Position numbers and translations under genes: made by a program. This document shows positions 25,001-40,600 of a DNA stretch of 64,000 nucleotides, piece by piece. The notes beneath the pieces were generated by a model. The model worked only from the letters and a program-made list of their open reading frames with translations. It had not been told where the DNA came from and did not search any database. Origin of the DNA: Solea solea (lineage: Eukaryota; Chordata; Actinopteri; Pleuronectiformes; Soleidae); the NCBI RefSeq assembly GCF_958295425.1, contig NC_081136.1, positions 6,078,094-6,142,093 on the forward strand. Reading direction: 5' to 3'. Position 1 is the stretch's first letter, and every line of letters begins with the position of its first letter.

Positions 25001-28000
25001 GTGTTCTTACACTCAGCCTTGACGGCGTTGGCGTTGATGGAGGCGTAGGGCCGTCGCGCAGCACGGCGTGGCTGCAGGATGTCCTCGCAGACCCGCCGGG
25101 CGACGCGCGTCAGCTTGGTGGTCCGCAGGATGAACGTCTGGCGGTTCTTGGCCAGCAGCTTCGCTCGGCCCTCATTGCGGGTGAACGGCGACAGGCCCTG
25201 CACCTCCTGACGCGTCATGTGACCACGGGGGCCGGACTCCTGGACAAGAGGAGAAGGAAGGAGTAGTAGTTTATTTCTACACTGAAATTCCCAATATAAA
25301 ACACATATTAAACAGATTAAAACTCTTTATATGAAAGGAGACTTACAGAGCCACTCCTAGCGGCGCCCTCTAGCTGTGTGGGGGTCTTCAGGCCTCCATA
25401 CTTTTTCCAGTAGATCCAGCAGGAGGCGCACAGTCTGCACTGCATGTTGGGAGGACCCCAGGCATACCACTGAGGAGACTGGGCCGCTGTATTAGGCACA
25501 GGACAATTTGTGTTAGTGGGTGTTTCTGCAGGTGAACATTAAATAAACAACTCAAGTTTTAGACTTTAAAAACAATTATTATTTTCACGTTCTGCCCAAA
25601 TTATAGCATTTTGGAAGCTTGAAATGTGTGCAACTTATTGCTGCAAATAATGATTATTTTCATAATCGATGAATGATAATGAGCAATTTTAGAGATTTCT
25701 TTGTCATATGAAGCAAATAAAATAGAAAATGTTCATATTTAAGCTGAAAAATCTGAGAACTTTATTGTTGCAGCCCTGAACACAACACGTGAGTACAGTT
25801 GGTTTTCTATGTATGTCGCTGCTTTAGAGCCATCATGTGACCTAATAGCCAAGTGGAAGGGAACTGGGTGAATTAGTGGTGTGTGCACATATAAAACGAA
25901 TTCTAAAATTTTGGCAACTGCCGATGAAATGAAGTTGAACTCAACATTATTGTTTTCATCCACACGACTCAAGAATCATGTGAAACAGTGCTGAGAGTCA
26001 TCACATTCATTTACTGGTTAATTAGCTGAGACTTTCAAAATAACTTTACTGTTTTATTTTTATGAGGTGTCACACGTCTTTGCTCCTGCCTCTGTTGTAC
26101 AACATGTACTTACTGTGGCAGCTCTCGCAGCTGAGTCCTTTCTGAAAGCCCGCTGCTCCGTTCATACCGGGCTTGCTGCCCGGCACCATGATCTGATTAG
26201 GGTTTGGTTTGGTGCTGGTTAAAAAAGGGGGGGAGGAGAGGGAGGGAGTTTTATTTTTGACAACAATTCTAACTCAAAGCAGGTGCTCACAGTAGCAGTT
26301 GCCAGTGATACTCACTAGGTGGGGATGTACACCTGCTTCAGCTTACTGTCTGCCTCGGCTGCTTTTAGTCGTTTCTGGGGATTGAAAAGAGCAACGTTAC
26401 AGTCGTACTATAAATCAAACCAAGCTTTGTGGACATTTGTGTTGTGTTAGGGTCCCACCTGTTGGATGTAGCGGTCTGTAGTTTTCCACATGTAGTAGAA
26501 CTGGACCACACTGGCTAGAGATTTCCAGGGCAACTGAGGAAGAAGAGATTCCTCAGTAAATTGACGCTGACACAAAACTGGGGAGCAGTACAAACCACTG
26601 TGCACATGAATGGAAAAAACATGAGTGGAAGAGGTGTTTTAACCAAGATGTTTGGGGGGGGGGGGGGTTGTGCTCCTGTCACATCTGTCTTTACTATGCA
26701 AACAGACCCTGGGAGCTGCTGACACGACTGAAGTCGTTATGAATTAATTAACACAATTCAAAAAGGATGAGTGATAACCCCCACAGTTTCCCCTCACAGC
26801 GGCTTTACCGCTCAATGCATGTGTGTGTGTGTGTGTGGGGGGGGCGGTGGCCGTGGATTCATACACAAAATTGGAGAACTGATTCAGGAGCTTCTTCTGG
26901 ACGATGAGAGGTTCAAAGACCTTAGAACCTCTCATCATTTCTTTGGCCGAAAGTATTAAAAGATGGAGCCTCTATTGTGAAACCATCAGTACTTGCTGCA
27001 TTTGCTTGCATACATAATTTGTGCTTCTGAGCAGCGATAGCTGAGAGGTGGGTGAACTTACGAAGTCCTGGCGAATGTCGTTGAAGTCTTTGCCGTATTT
27101 CTCCAGAGCCTCCTCGAACAGCATGGCCTCTGAGGCGCTCCACTCCTCCATCTCGTCGCGGCAGAGCACGGGGCCTCCCTGGGGGACGAGGTTGGACATG
27201 GCTTTGGCCAGGTCGTAGCTGTTCTTCTCCAACGTGTCCATGGCGTGGAACTGACGGCAGAGACAAAAGGTGGATTGTTACCATTGAAAACAACATTTAA
27301 ACATTGATGAAACCCTTTGGTGGGCAAACGAACACAATAATGTGATTATAGTCTCACCAGTGTGATGTCTCTGGAGGCTGCGGCCGCGCTCATGTGGAGG
27401 CTCGGCTGGCGGATGGAGCTGCTGCAGTCCAGGGCCCGAGCAAACGTCCCGACAGCTCTGAAGAAAAAAAATTAGGTGATGTGGATGAAACAGCAGCTCA
27501 TGGAAACAGATGTTCAGGCACTAAAATTTGCGTTGTGAGTCAGTTTGTGCCGAGTTTTGGCGCCTGACCTGAGGGAGGGTGCCTGTTTTAGAGCTCCTGC
27601 TTTGTCTTTAAAAAAATAATATAACATAATTTTCTTATAGTCATCTAAATCCTAGGAATCTTTATCTCTAAGTCCTGCAGGTATTTCACAATAAAAGACT
27701 TGTTGAGAAAAAAAAAAAGAGGAACAAATGTTGATGTATTTTCTCCAGACAACATGCCCTGCTGATGTGCTGATGGGGGAGTCAGACATTGTCATGGCAA
27801 CAGGATCTGGAGAGGATGGTGTAACTGGTTGACAGATGGCAGCAGAGCATTACCTTGCCACCACCAGGAACTGGTCAATCTGAGGGTCTTTGAGCTGGTT
27901 GTTAGGGTCCCACACTTTGGTCTCCAGCTTCTCCTGGACCCGAGTATCTGATTCAACTGAGACAGGAGAGAAACTGCTGTCAGAACAGAGGCTCAGGAAG

Positions 28001-31000
28001 GTCAGCTGTTCAGATGGGTGGAAATCGTGACTGACTCATAAACATGTTTGTTCAGTGCTCACCCTCAGCGAGCTTGTCAGGAATCTCTGCCTGGTACTTT
28101 GAGCCCACACGGATCTCGCCCTGGTCTGCCAGCAGAGTCTTCTGGACAGGGTCGAACACCAGCGAGTAGAAGAAACAGTCCTACACACAATAAACAACAT
28201 CACGTTACAGCCGCTTCACAAAAGGGTTCGTGTCACCACATTAATTCAAGTGTCCTTTTTCCTTTTTATGCTGCGACACAATGAGTAGGGAGAAGAGGAC
28301 GCTGTGAGTGGCAGATGGTGTCGTACCTCCTTGTCCAGGTAGCCGGCCAAAACGTCCGTTTCATTGAGGAGGGTGACGTTACATTTTCCCCTGTGGAGAG
28401 AGTGAGGAGTGTTCACAGACCAGGAGCCACAAAAACAAGGTCTGGTAATTGAAGGTAAAGGTAATTGATGCAAAACAGTGTTTTGCCCTTAATTATATTA
28501 ACTGTCACAGCCTGCAATAGTCTGCTTTGTCCTGCCACATTTTCACAATGCGCCCAATAATGTTTTTGTACTGCCGAAAATATCTTTTGACACTCTAATA
28601 GCCATCGTGATACTCAGTCCGCCTGTATTTATTTTAATTTCATGGCTGTGAGTGCTTCTGCTCCTTTTTCACCAAGATAACTTTCACTTTACGATATCTG
28701 GCAGTTATTCAACCGTTTAGGAATTACGGTACTGAGAAGATGATGTCACTGGTGAATCTTGTCTGTGATTGGACGGTCTGACAACTAGTTTGCTGTGTTG
28801 AAGAACCGTGTACAATGTTTTTCTACACTGTTAGGATGGGATGGCCTTACTAGCTGCAGTTTAATTTTAAATAGGCACAGCAGGGGTCAGCAGAGGTAGA
28901 CCGATTCATTTCTGACATTTGCCTTTTTTTTTTTTTTTTTTAAATCAGCATTGTCCGATCATCATTTTCTAATCCAAATAATTACAGTAAAATTATGCAT
29001 CTTTGTTCTCTTAATTAAATTAATTAAAACATTTATTTTTACCCTTCAAAAAAATGGCTCCTTTTCATGTTTGGAGAATTAGAGTTGTTCACTGACTGGT
29101 TACTGAGGTTAAACAGAAAAACTCCTTGGTCAAAGTCTGCGTGACAGGATTGAAAATAAAACGCAGCACTTACCGTATGTGAGTCGCGGGTAGAGATTCA
29201 AACTGTCGAGACAGGAAAAGCTCTCTGTGTTTGAGCTGGTGCTTCTGTTGTTCACCCAGGACGGGCTGCTTGGACTCCTCTTCAAACTCTCCTACAAACA
29301 CAAACAGGACGGTATGACATTATTATACACATACAGTACATAAACATGCCGATAAGCCGGAAATTAAGTTTTATGTACACACACATGGTTGCGATTTGTG
29401 TCATACATGGGTGTCAGGTTAACCCCTTTATTTGCTTTTTTGGCAACTTTCAGCTACAGAACATGAAGCAACTGTATAGTTCATGTACAGTTTTTACGAG
29501 ATCATCACCATCCAGAGAACAGCAGAATAACACCGTTCATGTTACACAGTGTCCTAATGTTCTGAGGAAGTGTGTTTGACAAGTCAGTGCTGTGTTCGAT
29601 TACATAATACTGCAAAAGTTAAAGTGTTCATTAGCCAATGGTAAGAAAATCGTTAGAAAGACCATAACAACATGTAGGTAACAATAGAATCATAGCAACA
29701 AGAGAAAGAAAACCTGATTTTTAACCACAGAGCTCCAGTCTGTTTAGAAATCAGGTTTCAAATGTAAAATTCAGGGGAGTTTTAGTTCGCATAACGTTTT
29801 TCATTTTTTCAATATCTGTTTATCGGACTGATACAGATACCAAGTGTCACTTCGGCTCATCCCGGAAAGAAAAAGCTGCACAAACTAATAACAAAGATAA
29901 AATAAAGAGATATTCTTTTCTAGCCTTCTCTTTTAGAGTTAATATTTTCTTAAAGCAACTACTGCACTTCGTATGTTTACATGACATTGGTAAAAAATAA
30001 CTGTTAGCTTAGTCCAACTAAAACTGGACTTTTAAAATACATGTTAGTCTGACTGAAATTGTGCTAAATCAAATTTCTCAAAATCCAACAGCAGACCCAG
30101 GTTTTGTGACTGGGTCACAACTCAAGATGACCTGGGTGCTCTGTACAAGGACCACAATTCCCTCCCCGCGACTTAAACCCGTACATAAAAGAAGACAACA
30201 GCGACCAAAACATGGCAAAAATTCAGGCTGGTAAATTTTTTGGACTGACGACAAGACCAATTTTATGCTCTTTGACCTTCAAGAGTTGAATGTTTTTAAG
30301 TAAATGCACGGTGCTTGACATGCCAACAACTAGCTGCAAGCTAAACTTGAACTCACTCTGTACTAAAAAGCTGAAAGGGAGTGTGGTGCCTCCTGGAGTA
30401 GCGGAGGTGGGTACTCTCCAGTCAATTCCTACTCATGCTCATACTGGGACGAGGACAGTAGTCCAATTCAGTAGAAAGATAGCTAGGGATAGATAGATAG
30501 ATACTTTACTAATCCCAAAGGATATTCAAGTTATCCAGTAGCTTAAGGAATACACACTCATATATCACCCACATACGTACAGCAGATACACAACCCACAT
30601 TAAACCCTCATATGACAAAGACAATTACCCACATATAAATATCTAATTTTAAATTAAGGCAAGGGTAAGGGTGTGCAATGGGCTAATGTAGCCCGTTTAT
30701 TTAGGTAATGTTAAGGAAAGTAAAAAAGGGTAAAAAGTGGTAGTGCAAAACAGTTGTAAGACAACGGTAAGACAAGCTACAACCATAGCTCAACTTTACT
30801 GTGCAAGGAAACGGACATTTCCTCCGTGTAATTATCTCATACAGCTTTAATCCAAGTATGGCTCAATTCTTTATTCAGTCTAGTTATTTTATTAATCCTC
30901 TGCCACAATTTACAACAGTTTGAAGGTCATGCATTGATTGGTTCAAAGGGAGCAGTGGACTTGTGTGCTACCGACTGTGTACTTGATATTTCCCATGCAC

Positions 31001-31567
31001 CAAGATACAAAAGGCACCAACAGTTATTAATGGACTTGAGTGACACAAAGGGACCGTCTCACATTATCCAACCCGTGAAGAAATGCGAAATAAATAATAA
31101 GAAAAAATTAAATAAGACACATGCATCTATGCGTGTGTGTGTTTGGCCATAAGACTGCATTCCTAATTTCAGGCGGGTGAGTAATTTGTTGAAAGCCGGA
31201 GGGGGAGGGACTATCACTCCATCTGCGCGGACTCCGCCCCTGCACTCAGCCACAGGAAACCCTGTCAGTGAGGGCACAGGGGAGGGAGGGGGGAAGACAG
31301 AGGGAGTGAGAGATAGCAAGCAAGAGGGACGGTACCTTTAGCCACACCCCTTTTCTGTTAACCTCTCAACTCCCCTCCCTCCCTCCTCCTCCTCCTCCTC
31401 CTCCTGTCCGGTTAGTCCCTGCCAGACAAAGTAGGAAACCCTGTGTACCAAACCTGAGGCGCCCATCCCCCCCACCAACATGTATCCCCAACTCTATACA
31501 CACACACACACAAACCACATACACACAGAGGGAGCGACACACAGTTAAAACGCACACAGCATTAACT

Positions 31568-31626
<59 letters not shown>

Positions 31627-34600
31627 TATTTGCTCTGACAAAGACGCAATGCAAGTCAGTATTAACCCGTTGCGTGCTGTGGCCCTCGGGGACAGATCAA
31701 GGGCCTTTTGTTCTGCACAAAGAATTGATGTGTGAGTGCAGACGCAGGAGGAAGAGGAGGGGAGCAGAGACGAAGAAGAAGAAAAAAAAGAAGAGGCAGA
31801 TAAAGTGAGGTTTAACACAAATGAGCAGCACAAGCAGGGAGAAGGCACTTTTTCACCTTCTCATCACTGCTACAAGATCGTAACGATCACAGCCAGATCT
31901 GAAGGCGATCACATGGAACATGACCGCCATTTAGGCCACGTCCACGTTTTTATTTAAAAAACGCATAAATTCTGCCTCAGATTCATCTGCTGTCCACACT
32001 TTCCCGCCATTTTTGAGCCACAGCAACCTTTTTCTAATTTGGAAACGCTCAGTATGTTTGACCAAAACCAAACTTTCTAAGACCCATGTGAACATGTTGG
32101 TTACAAGCAGCTGGTTCACAGAAGAATAAGACAACAGTGACAAAAACATGGTGTATTTTTTAGGACTGATGAGACCGATTTTATGCTCGTCAGCTTCAAA
32201 AATGTAATATTTTAAGTTGGTAGGAGGTCAACCGACATCACAACAGTCACAATAGCCAAGTCAAATTAAATATGACTGTTTAATGATAACAAATATTAAC
32301 CAGTAACCAGTTATTCAGCAACAGTAAAAATATAATTTTAGATTAATTATTGTCTTGACCTATTATTGTCTGACACATCTTATTCTACAGACTGAAGAGA
32401 AAATCTTTGTTTCTCAGATCTGCATAGATATCACACAGTGATCTTTTTTAAATATTTTAAAAATCAATTAGATATTTATTCAAAATCGTTCTGCCCTAAA
32501 TAGCATGCATTACATTTCTTTAACTTAAACTGCGATATGATTCGTGATATGAGGAGGAATGATAATTTTCACATAATTTCTCTCATTTTCATTCTAATAA
32601 CATTCATTCAAAATGATTACTGTGTGATTTTTGTGCAGATCTGAGAGGAATAAAGATGTTTTCTTCAGTCTGGAGAATATGATGTGTATGGAAAATGTAA
32701 ATGTTATTATCACACACATTTTGCGCCTCCTGCGATTTGATAATTGCAGTAGGCCGTATTGCGATATTGATTGAATTTCGAGTAATTGTTCAGTCCTAAT
32801 TTACCTCTAACACTAACAAACTGAAAGCGGGTGTATTGCCACCTAGCACTGCAGAGGCAGACACTTCATTCAGTAAATCCAGAAACCACATCTGCTTGTG
32901 TGGGACATGGCATGACGTCCAACTCAATGGAAATGTACTGAATGATGCCATTATCACCATTCACTTCCTGATTAGTTCACACCAGCTCCAACACTCGACT
33001 GTCAAAGGGTTAAGACTTAGTTTTAGTTTTGCTTTTATGCAGTCATCGCTCTAATAAAAAGACACCACCGCTCGCTCTGATCTTCCTCCACTGTTGTTTC
33101 TCGTCATATTTTCTAAAACCGAGCAAACAACTGTCGAGGTGAGAAGTAGCTTCCTGTTTACGCCTGCACATGCAATTGTCACATGATTAGGCATGTTATT
33201 TTAGACCTAGATTACTTCTGATCCAGAGTTGAAAGGCTCGTCTGTGCTATGGATGTAGCTTTAAACCAGGCTTACGTCAACAAATCAGAATTTTTTGCAG
33301 GATAAAAAGGGTTAATGAATATAAATAAAGTCTGTCTTAAGTTAGCATGAAAACTTATCCCTGCAGACTAGCCCGGTCCACCTTAGCATCAGCTCAGGTT
33401 ACAGTGAATTATCCCAGCAGGTCCAACACAGTCTGCAACTGGAATAGATACAACAGGGATTCAATCCCGGGTCAAATGACTCTACAGGAGACTCTTTTTT
33501 TTTTTTTTTTTTTTTAACCACTCCAGCTCTAATTGGCAGTGATGGAAACATGACACCACAGAGAACACGCTAATCTAAATATTATCATTATTTATTCTGG
33601 CAGTCTAGACGCTGACGCTGCACCTTTACCGGTGCGACACAGTAGTTTTTTCTGTGGAGTGTTGGATTTCTCTCTCGAGAGGAAAGAAAAACAGAAAAAC
33701 AGAAACTCCTCTGTTGGTTATGGGGGGGTTCTCCCCCTCTTTCTCACTATTTTACGGGGGATGATAAACCTGCTGATTTTGGTGTATAAGAGGTATTGTG
33801 AATAGAGCTGCAACCATTATTCGTTTATGTATCGATTTCTAAATAAATCTTTTACGTTGTCTGATTTTTCAGCTTCTTAAATGTGCATATTGTCAGGTTT
33901 CTTTGCTCCATAAAGCAAAGAAAGCGTTCAAACTGAATCCTTTTGGTTTGCTCCAAGACATTTGAGAACGTCATCATTTCCAGGTTTGGGAAACACGGAT
34001 CAACATTTTCAGACATTTTCCGGACCAAATACTCGAATAAACAAGAAAATAAATGACAGATTATGAAGACACATCTGTAGAATTACTGTGTGGTGGAAAT
34101 AAACTAATTTGTGCAAATGGAAAATAGCGGTGTTTGTAAAATTACTATTAATTGGACATTTGTTGAATACAGCTGTTGAAGCACATTCTATATGTGATTG
34201 TTATTTTAATTATTGCCCAGCCCTATGCTGCAAAATACTGTTAATGTCCACATACGAAATCAAAAAGGGTGGATCGGATATCGGATGGATTCAATGCAAT
34301 CCAAAAATCCTATATATATATATATCGCATGGTGAAATGGCACAATTGTGTTAAGTTGTGTAATTGTGTACTTTAAAATGACTGTACCAGACATTGTGTC
34401 ACTCAGACACCAGATATTGGTATCAGTAAATACTCCAGGGGTTTAGTTGGAGAGTCTTTTCTTGAAAAATGGACAAAAAGAAAATGATAAAACTGTAACC
34501 ACTTTCTCCTGTGGCTAAAGACCTCCTCCACTGACCAAGGAAAAGTAATCGATTACCTATTTTCAGCAGGTTTACCCGTGTCTTTCAAAGAATAAACCCA

Positions 34601-37600
34601 ATACTACCCACCAACGTTGATGTAAAAGAGGCATTAGGCTCCTGCAGGCCTTAATTGGCTAATCTTACAAGAAGCTATGCTCAATTAAAAGACTAAGCAA
34701 CTCTGAAATTCAAATTTAGACGAATGGATCTTCAGTCGGTGGACACACTAAAAGAAGGGGAGAGACTCTAAAGAAGCAGCTTTGTAAAAGAGAAGAATAG
34801 AAGATACATCAAGGCTGCAGATAGAGGCAAAGATATCATGATGAAACCACCATCGCGTTATTAAGTATGATCTCCTACGTGGAGAAAAGCAGCATGAAAC
34901 AAAAAAGAACAAAACATCCATTTTAACACAGAGATGCATTGAATTCACCTGAAAAATACCTGCTGTTTTTCCCGAATTAAAGAGCTGATGATTCATTCAT
35001 GAAAAATACATTCATATTATGTTTTTTCAGAAATAAATACAGTATCTAAAAGTGAATTTAACTTAACGGGACACATCTGCTTCCATTAAATCAACCCCTC
35101 CTCTTTTGCATAAAAGTATTATTTGTTTATCCATTTATTATTAATTCAGTAAAACAGAACAGACACATTTTTTTTGTTTTTAAAATTTATTTAATTATTT
35201 CAGAAAAGCTAAGCCAAAATTGTGTGTGTGTGTGTGTGTGTGTTGAAAATTACTTTAAATAATTAAAAACAAGCTTTAAATTGTGAATATTTTCTGGTTT
35301 CCTTGCTCCATAGAACAAAGAAATCGTTAAAACTGAATAATTTTGGTTTGTAGACAAAACACGACATTTGAGAACATTGTCATTTCTGAGGTTTGGGGAA
35401 CATCGATCAACATTTACTAGTCCATTAATCAAGAAATTAGTAGTTATCCCTCTTATGACCATCATGATAATCAGGCCGCCTGGATTTATTTTGATTTTAT
35501 GGCTGTAGCATTGTCACAAAAATCTTCAAAGACTGAGTGCTTCTGCATTTATTTTCCAAGATTCCAAGATCACCTTAAGAGGCCCTATAGAGCCCTGGCG
35601 CAACCCAGTGGTCTGAGCATCATGCCAGTATCGCATTTTCACCACACCCGATCTCCATGCCAAGTTCCCAGAATTTTCATGCATGTTAACCCCCTCAAAA
35701 AAGCCACGGATATAATAATAATCTGAAGGAAAACAATAGGCACCAGGTGTGGATTTATTTTGATTTTACAGCTGTAGAATTGTCATAAAATGTTCAATGA
35801 GTGAGTGCTTCTGCCTATTTTTTCAAGATAACATTCGCAAACAGTCTAGGAGTTATGGTAATGAGATGTACACATGCCAAATCCTGTTGGCGACAGACAG
35901 GATGGTAACAGAAGGGTTAATAGTAATTCTAAGGTGAAAAAAATGGGTGAATTCAACTAAAAAATTCACTGATGTATAATGCAAACTGTTAATGCTTGTG
36001 ACCGTGATGTTTCGCCACCACCCGACACTTGCTGATGCTTCAGCTGTGGCAGACAGCAGCCCCCACCTCCTCCTCCAGTACCCTGATGAAACACTGCCAG
36101 TTTAGTATTTTGTTTGAAAATAAAGATTTATTCCAGGCCGCTGCGTGAGGTTTGTGGAGGTTGAGAAGGCCGTTAGCCACTAACACTAACCCGTATGAAG
36201 TCATTACCCTTACTGATGCTGTGATCCCCTTATTTTTAGCATAGTCAATTACTCTAAATGTACATTTCGACTTCATCGACGGGGGGAAATAAGTCGTTAG
36301 GAACATCCCTGTTGTGTATGTGTGTGTGTGTGCAGATGTCTTTGTCTGAAGCACTGCAGCCCAGGAGGAGGGAGGGAGGGCGGTTGGGGGGTTTGGTTAT
36401 GGTGCTGGGGTGTGTGGGTAATAATGAGTGAGTGTGATCAGGCTTCAGTAGTCTGCATGCCATTAGCACCACCCCACTACCTCCACCCTCCCACCTCCTT
36501 GGCTCAGACACAAGACACAGTCTGGGCTAGAGAAGGACAGGAACCACATACTGAGGCGTTAGGAGACAATATCACCAATTAAAATGGTTAGAAATAACCA
36601 GAATATTAATTTAGTCAGCCCTTATTCTTATCGTTATCGCTACTGTAATTACTATTTGGGCCGTGGGTGAAACAGGAAGGTGAGTTTTGAACCTGCGCAC
36701 CCCTAGTCTACATGGGTATGCGTGTGTCTGGGTAAAACACAATGTGTAAAATATACTGAAACGGTTATTGGTAACATTGCATTTTGCAGATCAATATACC
36801 TTTACCCAAAAGATGTTTAGTTTGTTAATAATGAAGCGCAAACAAATTCATGATGACCAGGAAATAATCCATACATTTTTTTGTGAAATTCGGTGCAACT
36901 TAGTTTTGGCTTGCTCCATCCGTGATTCACCTAAGGGGGCGCTGTAGAGCCCTGGCGCAACACACGGGTCCGAGCATCGTGTCAATATCGCATTTTTGCA
37001 GAGTTTTCATGCATGTTAACCCTCTCAAAAACCACCAGATAATAATAATCTGAAGGAAAACAAGGTTTTCCACTGTGTGCCAGGTATGGATTATTTTCTA
37101 TTTTATGGCTGCAGAACTGTCAAAAATTTTTCAAAGAGTGAGTGCTCCTGCCCCCTTTTAAGAGATAACTTTCACGTTCACTGGCAGTTATTCAACCATT
37201 TAGGAATTATGGTACTGAGAAGCTGACGTCAAACACGTGACACGCTGGTGAATCTTGTCTGTGATTGGAATGAATGGATGGGTACTGGAAAGCAGAGAAA
37301 TTGTTACTGACATTACAGTAACAATTTCTCTGCTTTCCGGTACCCATCCATTCATCTTCTACTGCTTTATCCTCCACATGAGGGTCACGGGGTGTGCCGT
37401 GCCAATCTCAAAGGTGAGGTCAAACCATGGACAGATCGCCAGTCCATAGTTTTTGAATTTTCTACGTATCACTAACACTCTATGAGTTACGGTAATGAGA
37501 AGTACGCACACCAAATCCCGTCGGTGACAAGATTGTAACAGAAGGGTTAAACGTGTATGACAATGTTCCTAGAAACAAGCCTTTTTAACGGAAAACTTTT

Positions 37601-40600
37601 TTTCGGAAGAAAAAGGAAAAAGATCAAATAGGGAAAGTTCTTTTCCCATGTGGTCTGCCTGGACCCTGCCGTAGGAGTCCAGGCAGAGGATATGTGTGTG
37701 GATTCCGGAGTTAAAAACGACCGTCTTGAAATAACCCTGAAGCAGACCTTGGTACAATTCCATCATAAAAGCTGTGGAGGTACTCTGGGGCTTTTATGTG
37801 AAACACAATGAGGAACAGGTTCATAAAAGGCAGCGAGCCATGTCATACGTGCTCCAACACAGAAGAAAACAAGTGCAGGGGAGATGACGGGAGGCTTGGA
37901 AACTGTGGTCGCTACTCACTTGCATTGCTGTCAGCCAGCGTGTTGAGGTTGCCAGAAATGTCTCTCCTCCTGAAAAGACACACCACCTTTGCCTCCACAT
38001 TCCCGTTGGCTGTCTGTAAAGGGAGAGTCAGCGGTTAGAATACAGCAACATAATGAAGCGCTGGTTTAACCACCTGAGATTCGCGCTGCCAAAAGTCTGA
38101 GAAATTGCAGCTACTTCTCATTTCTCTGTCTGGTAATGGTTTATTCAGAGGCATTAAAGAGTTTCTAAGTGTGTTTCACTATCATTTACATTCTCAAACG
38201 ATCTCAGTTTAGCTTCAATCAGTTCTGAGCCCGCCCATTTTCATTAATCCCTTAAAATACAACATATTTACATACATTTTCTGCTCTTATCCACACCAAC
38301 CACTCACCGAGTTGCAGAATGTTGCATTTTAATACCACAATTTTTCTACATTTAGCCAACATACACATACAGATGTGGTGAGTCCGAAAAAACTACCCTT
38401 TAAACTGCTAGACATACATATGTTTTATAAATCAGTTGCACTTGCTTCTGTTTGGTCAAGGTTCATTTGACCGAATCATCATGGGTGTACAGAAACAGAA
38501 GATCATGCTACTTTAATTTAATAAAACATTTTTAATGTTTGATTATAGGGCTGTAAAGATTATTCGATTACTAAATTGATCATCAACAATTTTGATAATC
38601 GATTCATCAGTTTGTGTTTTTTTCCCCAAAAATAATAATTAAAAGACGCTTGCCGATTTCTCGGCTTCTTTAACGTGGATATTATCTGGTTCATTTGCTC
38701 CATATCACAAAGAAATTGCATCCAAAACTGCATCATCTTGGTTTGTGGACAAAACAAGACATGTGAGAACATCATCATTTCCAAGTTTGGGAAACATTTA
38801 TCAACATATTCTGACATTTTCTGGACCAAAAACTGGATTAATCAATGAAATAATTGACAGATCTCTCTCCATTTATTATCACTCAGCGTCCATTATCACT
38901 CAGCATAATAATAATGATGATGATGATGATACAGTCCTCCTGGTGCACGAGCCCTTCCACGTAAGAGTGTTACATAAATGAGCTTAATCCTTTGACTGGG
39001 AAAGAAGCCTGTGTCATATGCTACTATTGTTATGTAAGTAGATGCAGCGCTCCATCAACTTGTGTCAGGAAAGACAAGAACCACATTTAGCTCGTGCTAA
39101 CATTTTTAGTGTGAACATTGTGGTTGCAAATTGGGCAGGAAATGACATAAAGAAGATGACAACCAACCTTGTTGAGCTCTTCTATTCTGCGGATCAGGTA
39201 AGGGTTGCTGGAGGAGTTCTCAAAGTACACGTAGTCTGGAAAACAGAAGAGTAAATTAGGATTTAACACATGTCAATGTGCCCAACAAGCTTAAAATACA
39301 CATGTGCTCCTGACAGACACCCTCATGTTTTTGCAGCTGTGTACACGTTCTGAGGGTGCAATGGCAGAAGTGAGAAGATTTTTGGCTAACCTGATGGACA
39401 GGGATCCATTTACACTGACACACAGCTCTCTTACTGGACGCCTGCCCGCACAACAATGAGTAGCTGCTGGGAGAGCCGTCAGACACTGTTACTTGAGCTC
39501 CGGGAAAGCTCTCTGTCCAAACACAATTAATTTAAGTGATATTATCCACTGATGTGATGTGTGAGGTATGGTTGGAGGTTGTGAACCAAAGGGGTATCAG
39601 TGCCATTGCTCTATTTGCACTACTATGTTATAACATACCACCCCGTAACTGACACGTTTCTTTTTTTTATTATTGCTGAACAATAAACTGCCAATTTTTC
39701 ATATCATGGAGTGTCTAAAGTCAATAATTTAATGTGCACCTGAAACAAAACAAGGAAAAGCAGCAGTCGACCAATTATTGGCCTGATAAATCAAAGATTG
39801 GTCAACCCCTAGGAAAAAATAGAATAAAATTGGTACTAAAGATAGCATTTATGTGCCTCCTAATGTTTTAGCCAATTAATTGGCTCCACTAGAGGACATC
39901 TTACAACCAATCCATACTGGTAGACACTAGTTACAATTAGGGGTGTGAATCACAGGTACAATACATGGTCCACGATACCAAGAATATTGCGATGCAACCA
40001 TTCTGTGATGGTCAATATATTGCACAGCAATCATATAGCGATACATCACAATAAGAGTCTTTTTCTCTATTTTTTCTCAACAGAGAATTGTGAAAACATG
40101 CTTCAAACTCTTGTTAAACATCAGGAATGGGAATCAGTATCAGTCAGTATCGGTTTGATACTGGTCAAAATCACTGGATCGGATATCGAACAGACATGTA
40201 AAATCCGATAAAATCCAAAAACTCCTATTTCATGCTTCACTATGCACAGACTGTAAAAATGTAAAATTAAAAATCAGCAAACGCATTTTTAGTGTAGTCG
40301 TTTATTTCTTCTTTTTGGGAGAGCAATATTTGTCACACAACTGGACAATTATGTCTTTGAAATGATTCAACACAAATGTGTTGCTAACAGATTCATATTT
40401 CATAAATGGTCTAAAATGACTGCATCTGGCTTATAACTGTATCCACCTTGGAACTGCGGGTTATGTGGGGCTTCACTCTCAACAAAATCAATCTGTCCAG
40501 GTGAGTGTTTTAGCTCATTTTCAGAAATAATATTTCTGTACCAAGCCAAGTGAAGGCAGTTATCACATGTCTATATTATGCACGTGTCATGTCATGTGTC

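Larger units (their letters stand above)
29292..37919 (-). other. MTA2 intron 3 (8.6 kb), repeat-rich
   Basis: This is the longest intron of the window, between the exons ending TLADSNA and starting REFEEESKQ. It holds microsatellites, at least two MITE families, a LINE-tail-like piece and a long hairpin, listed separately. Open frames here are short and resemble no protein that I know. I see no nested gene. Confidence 0.8.
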
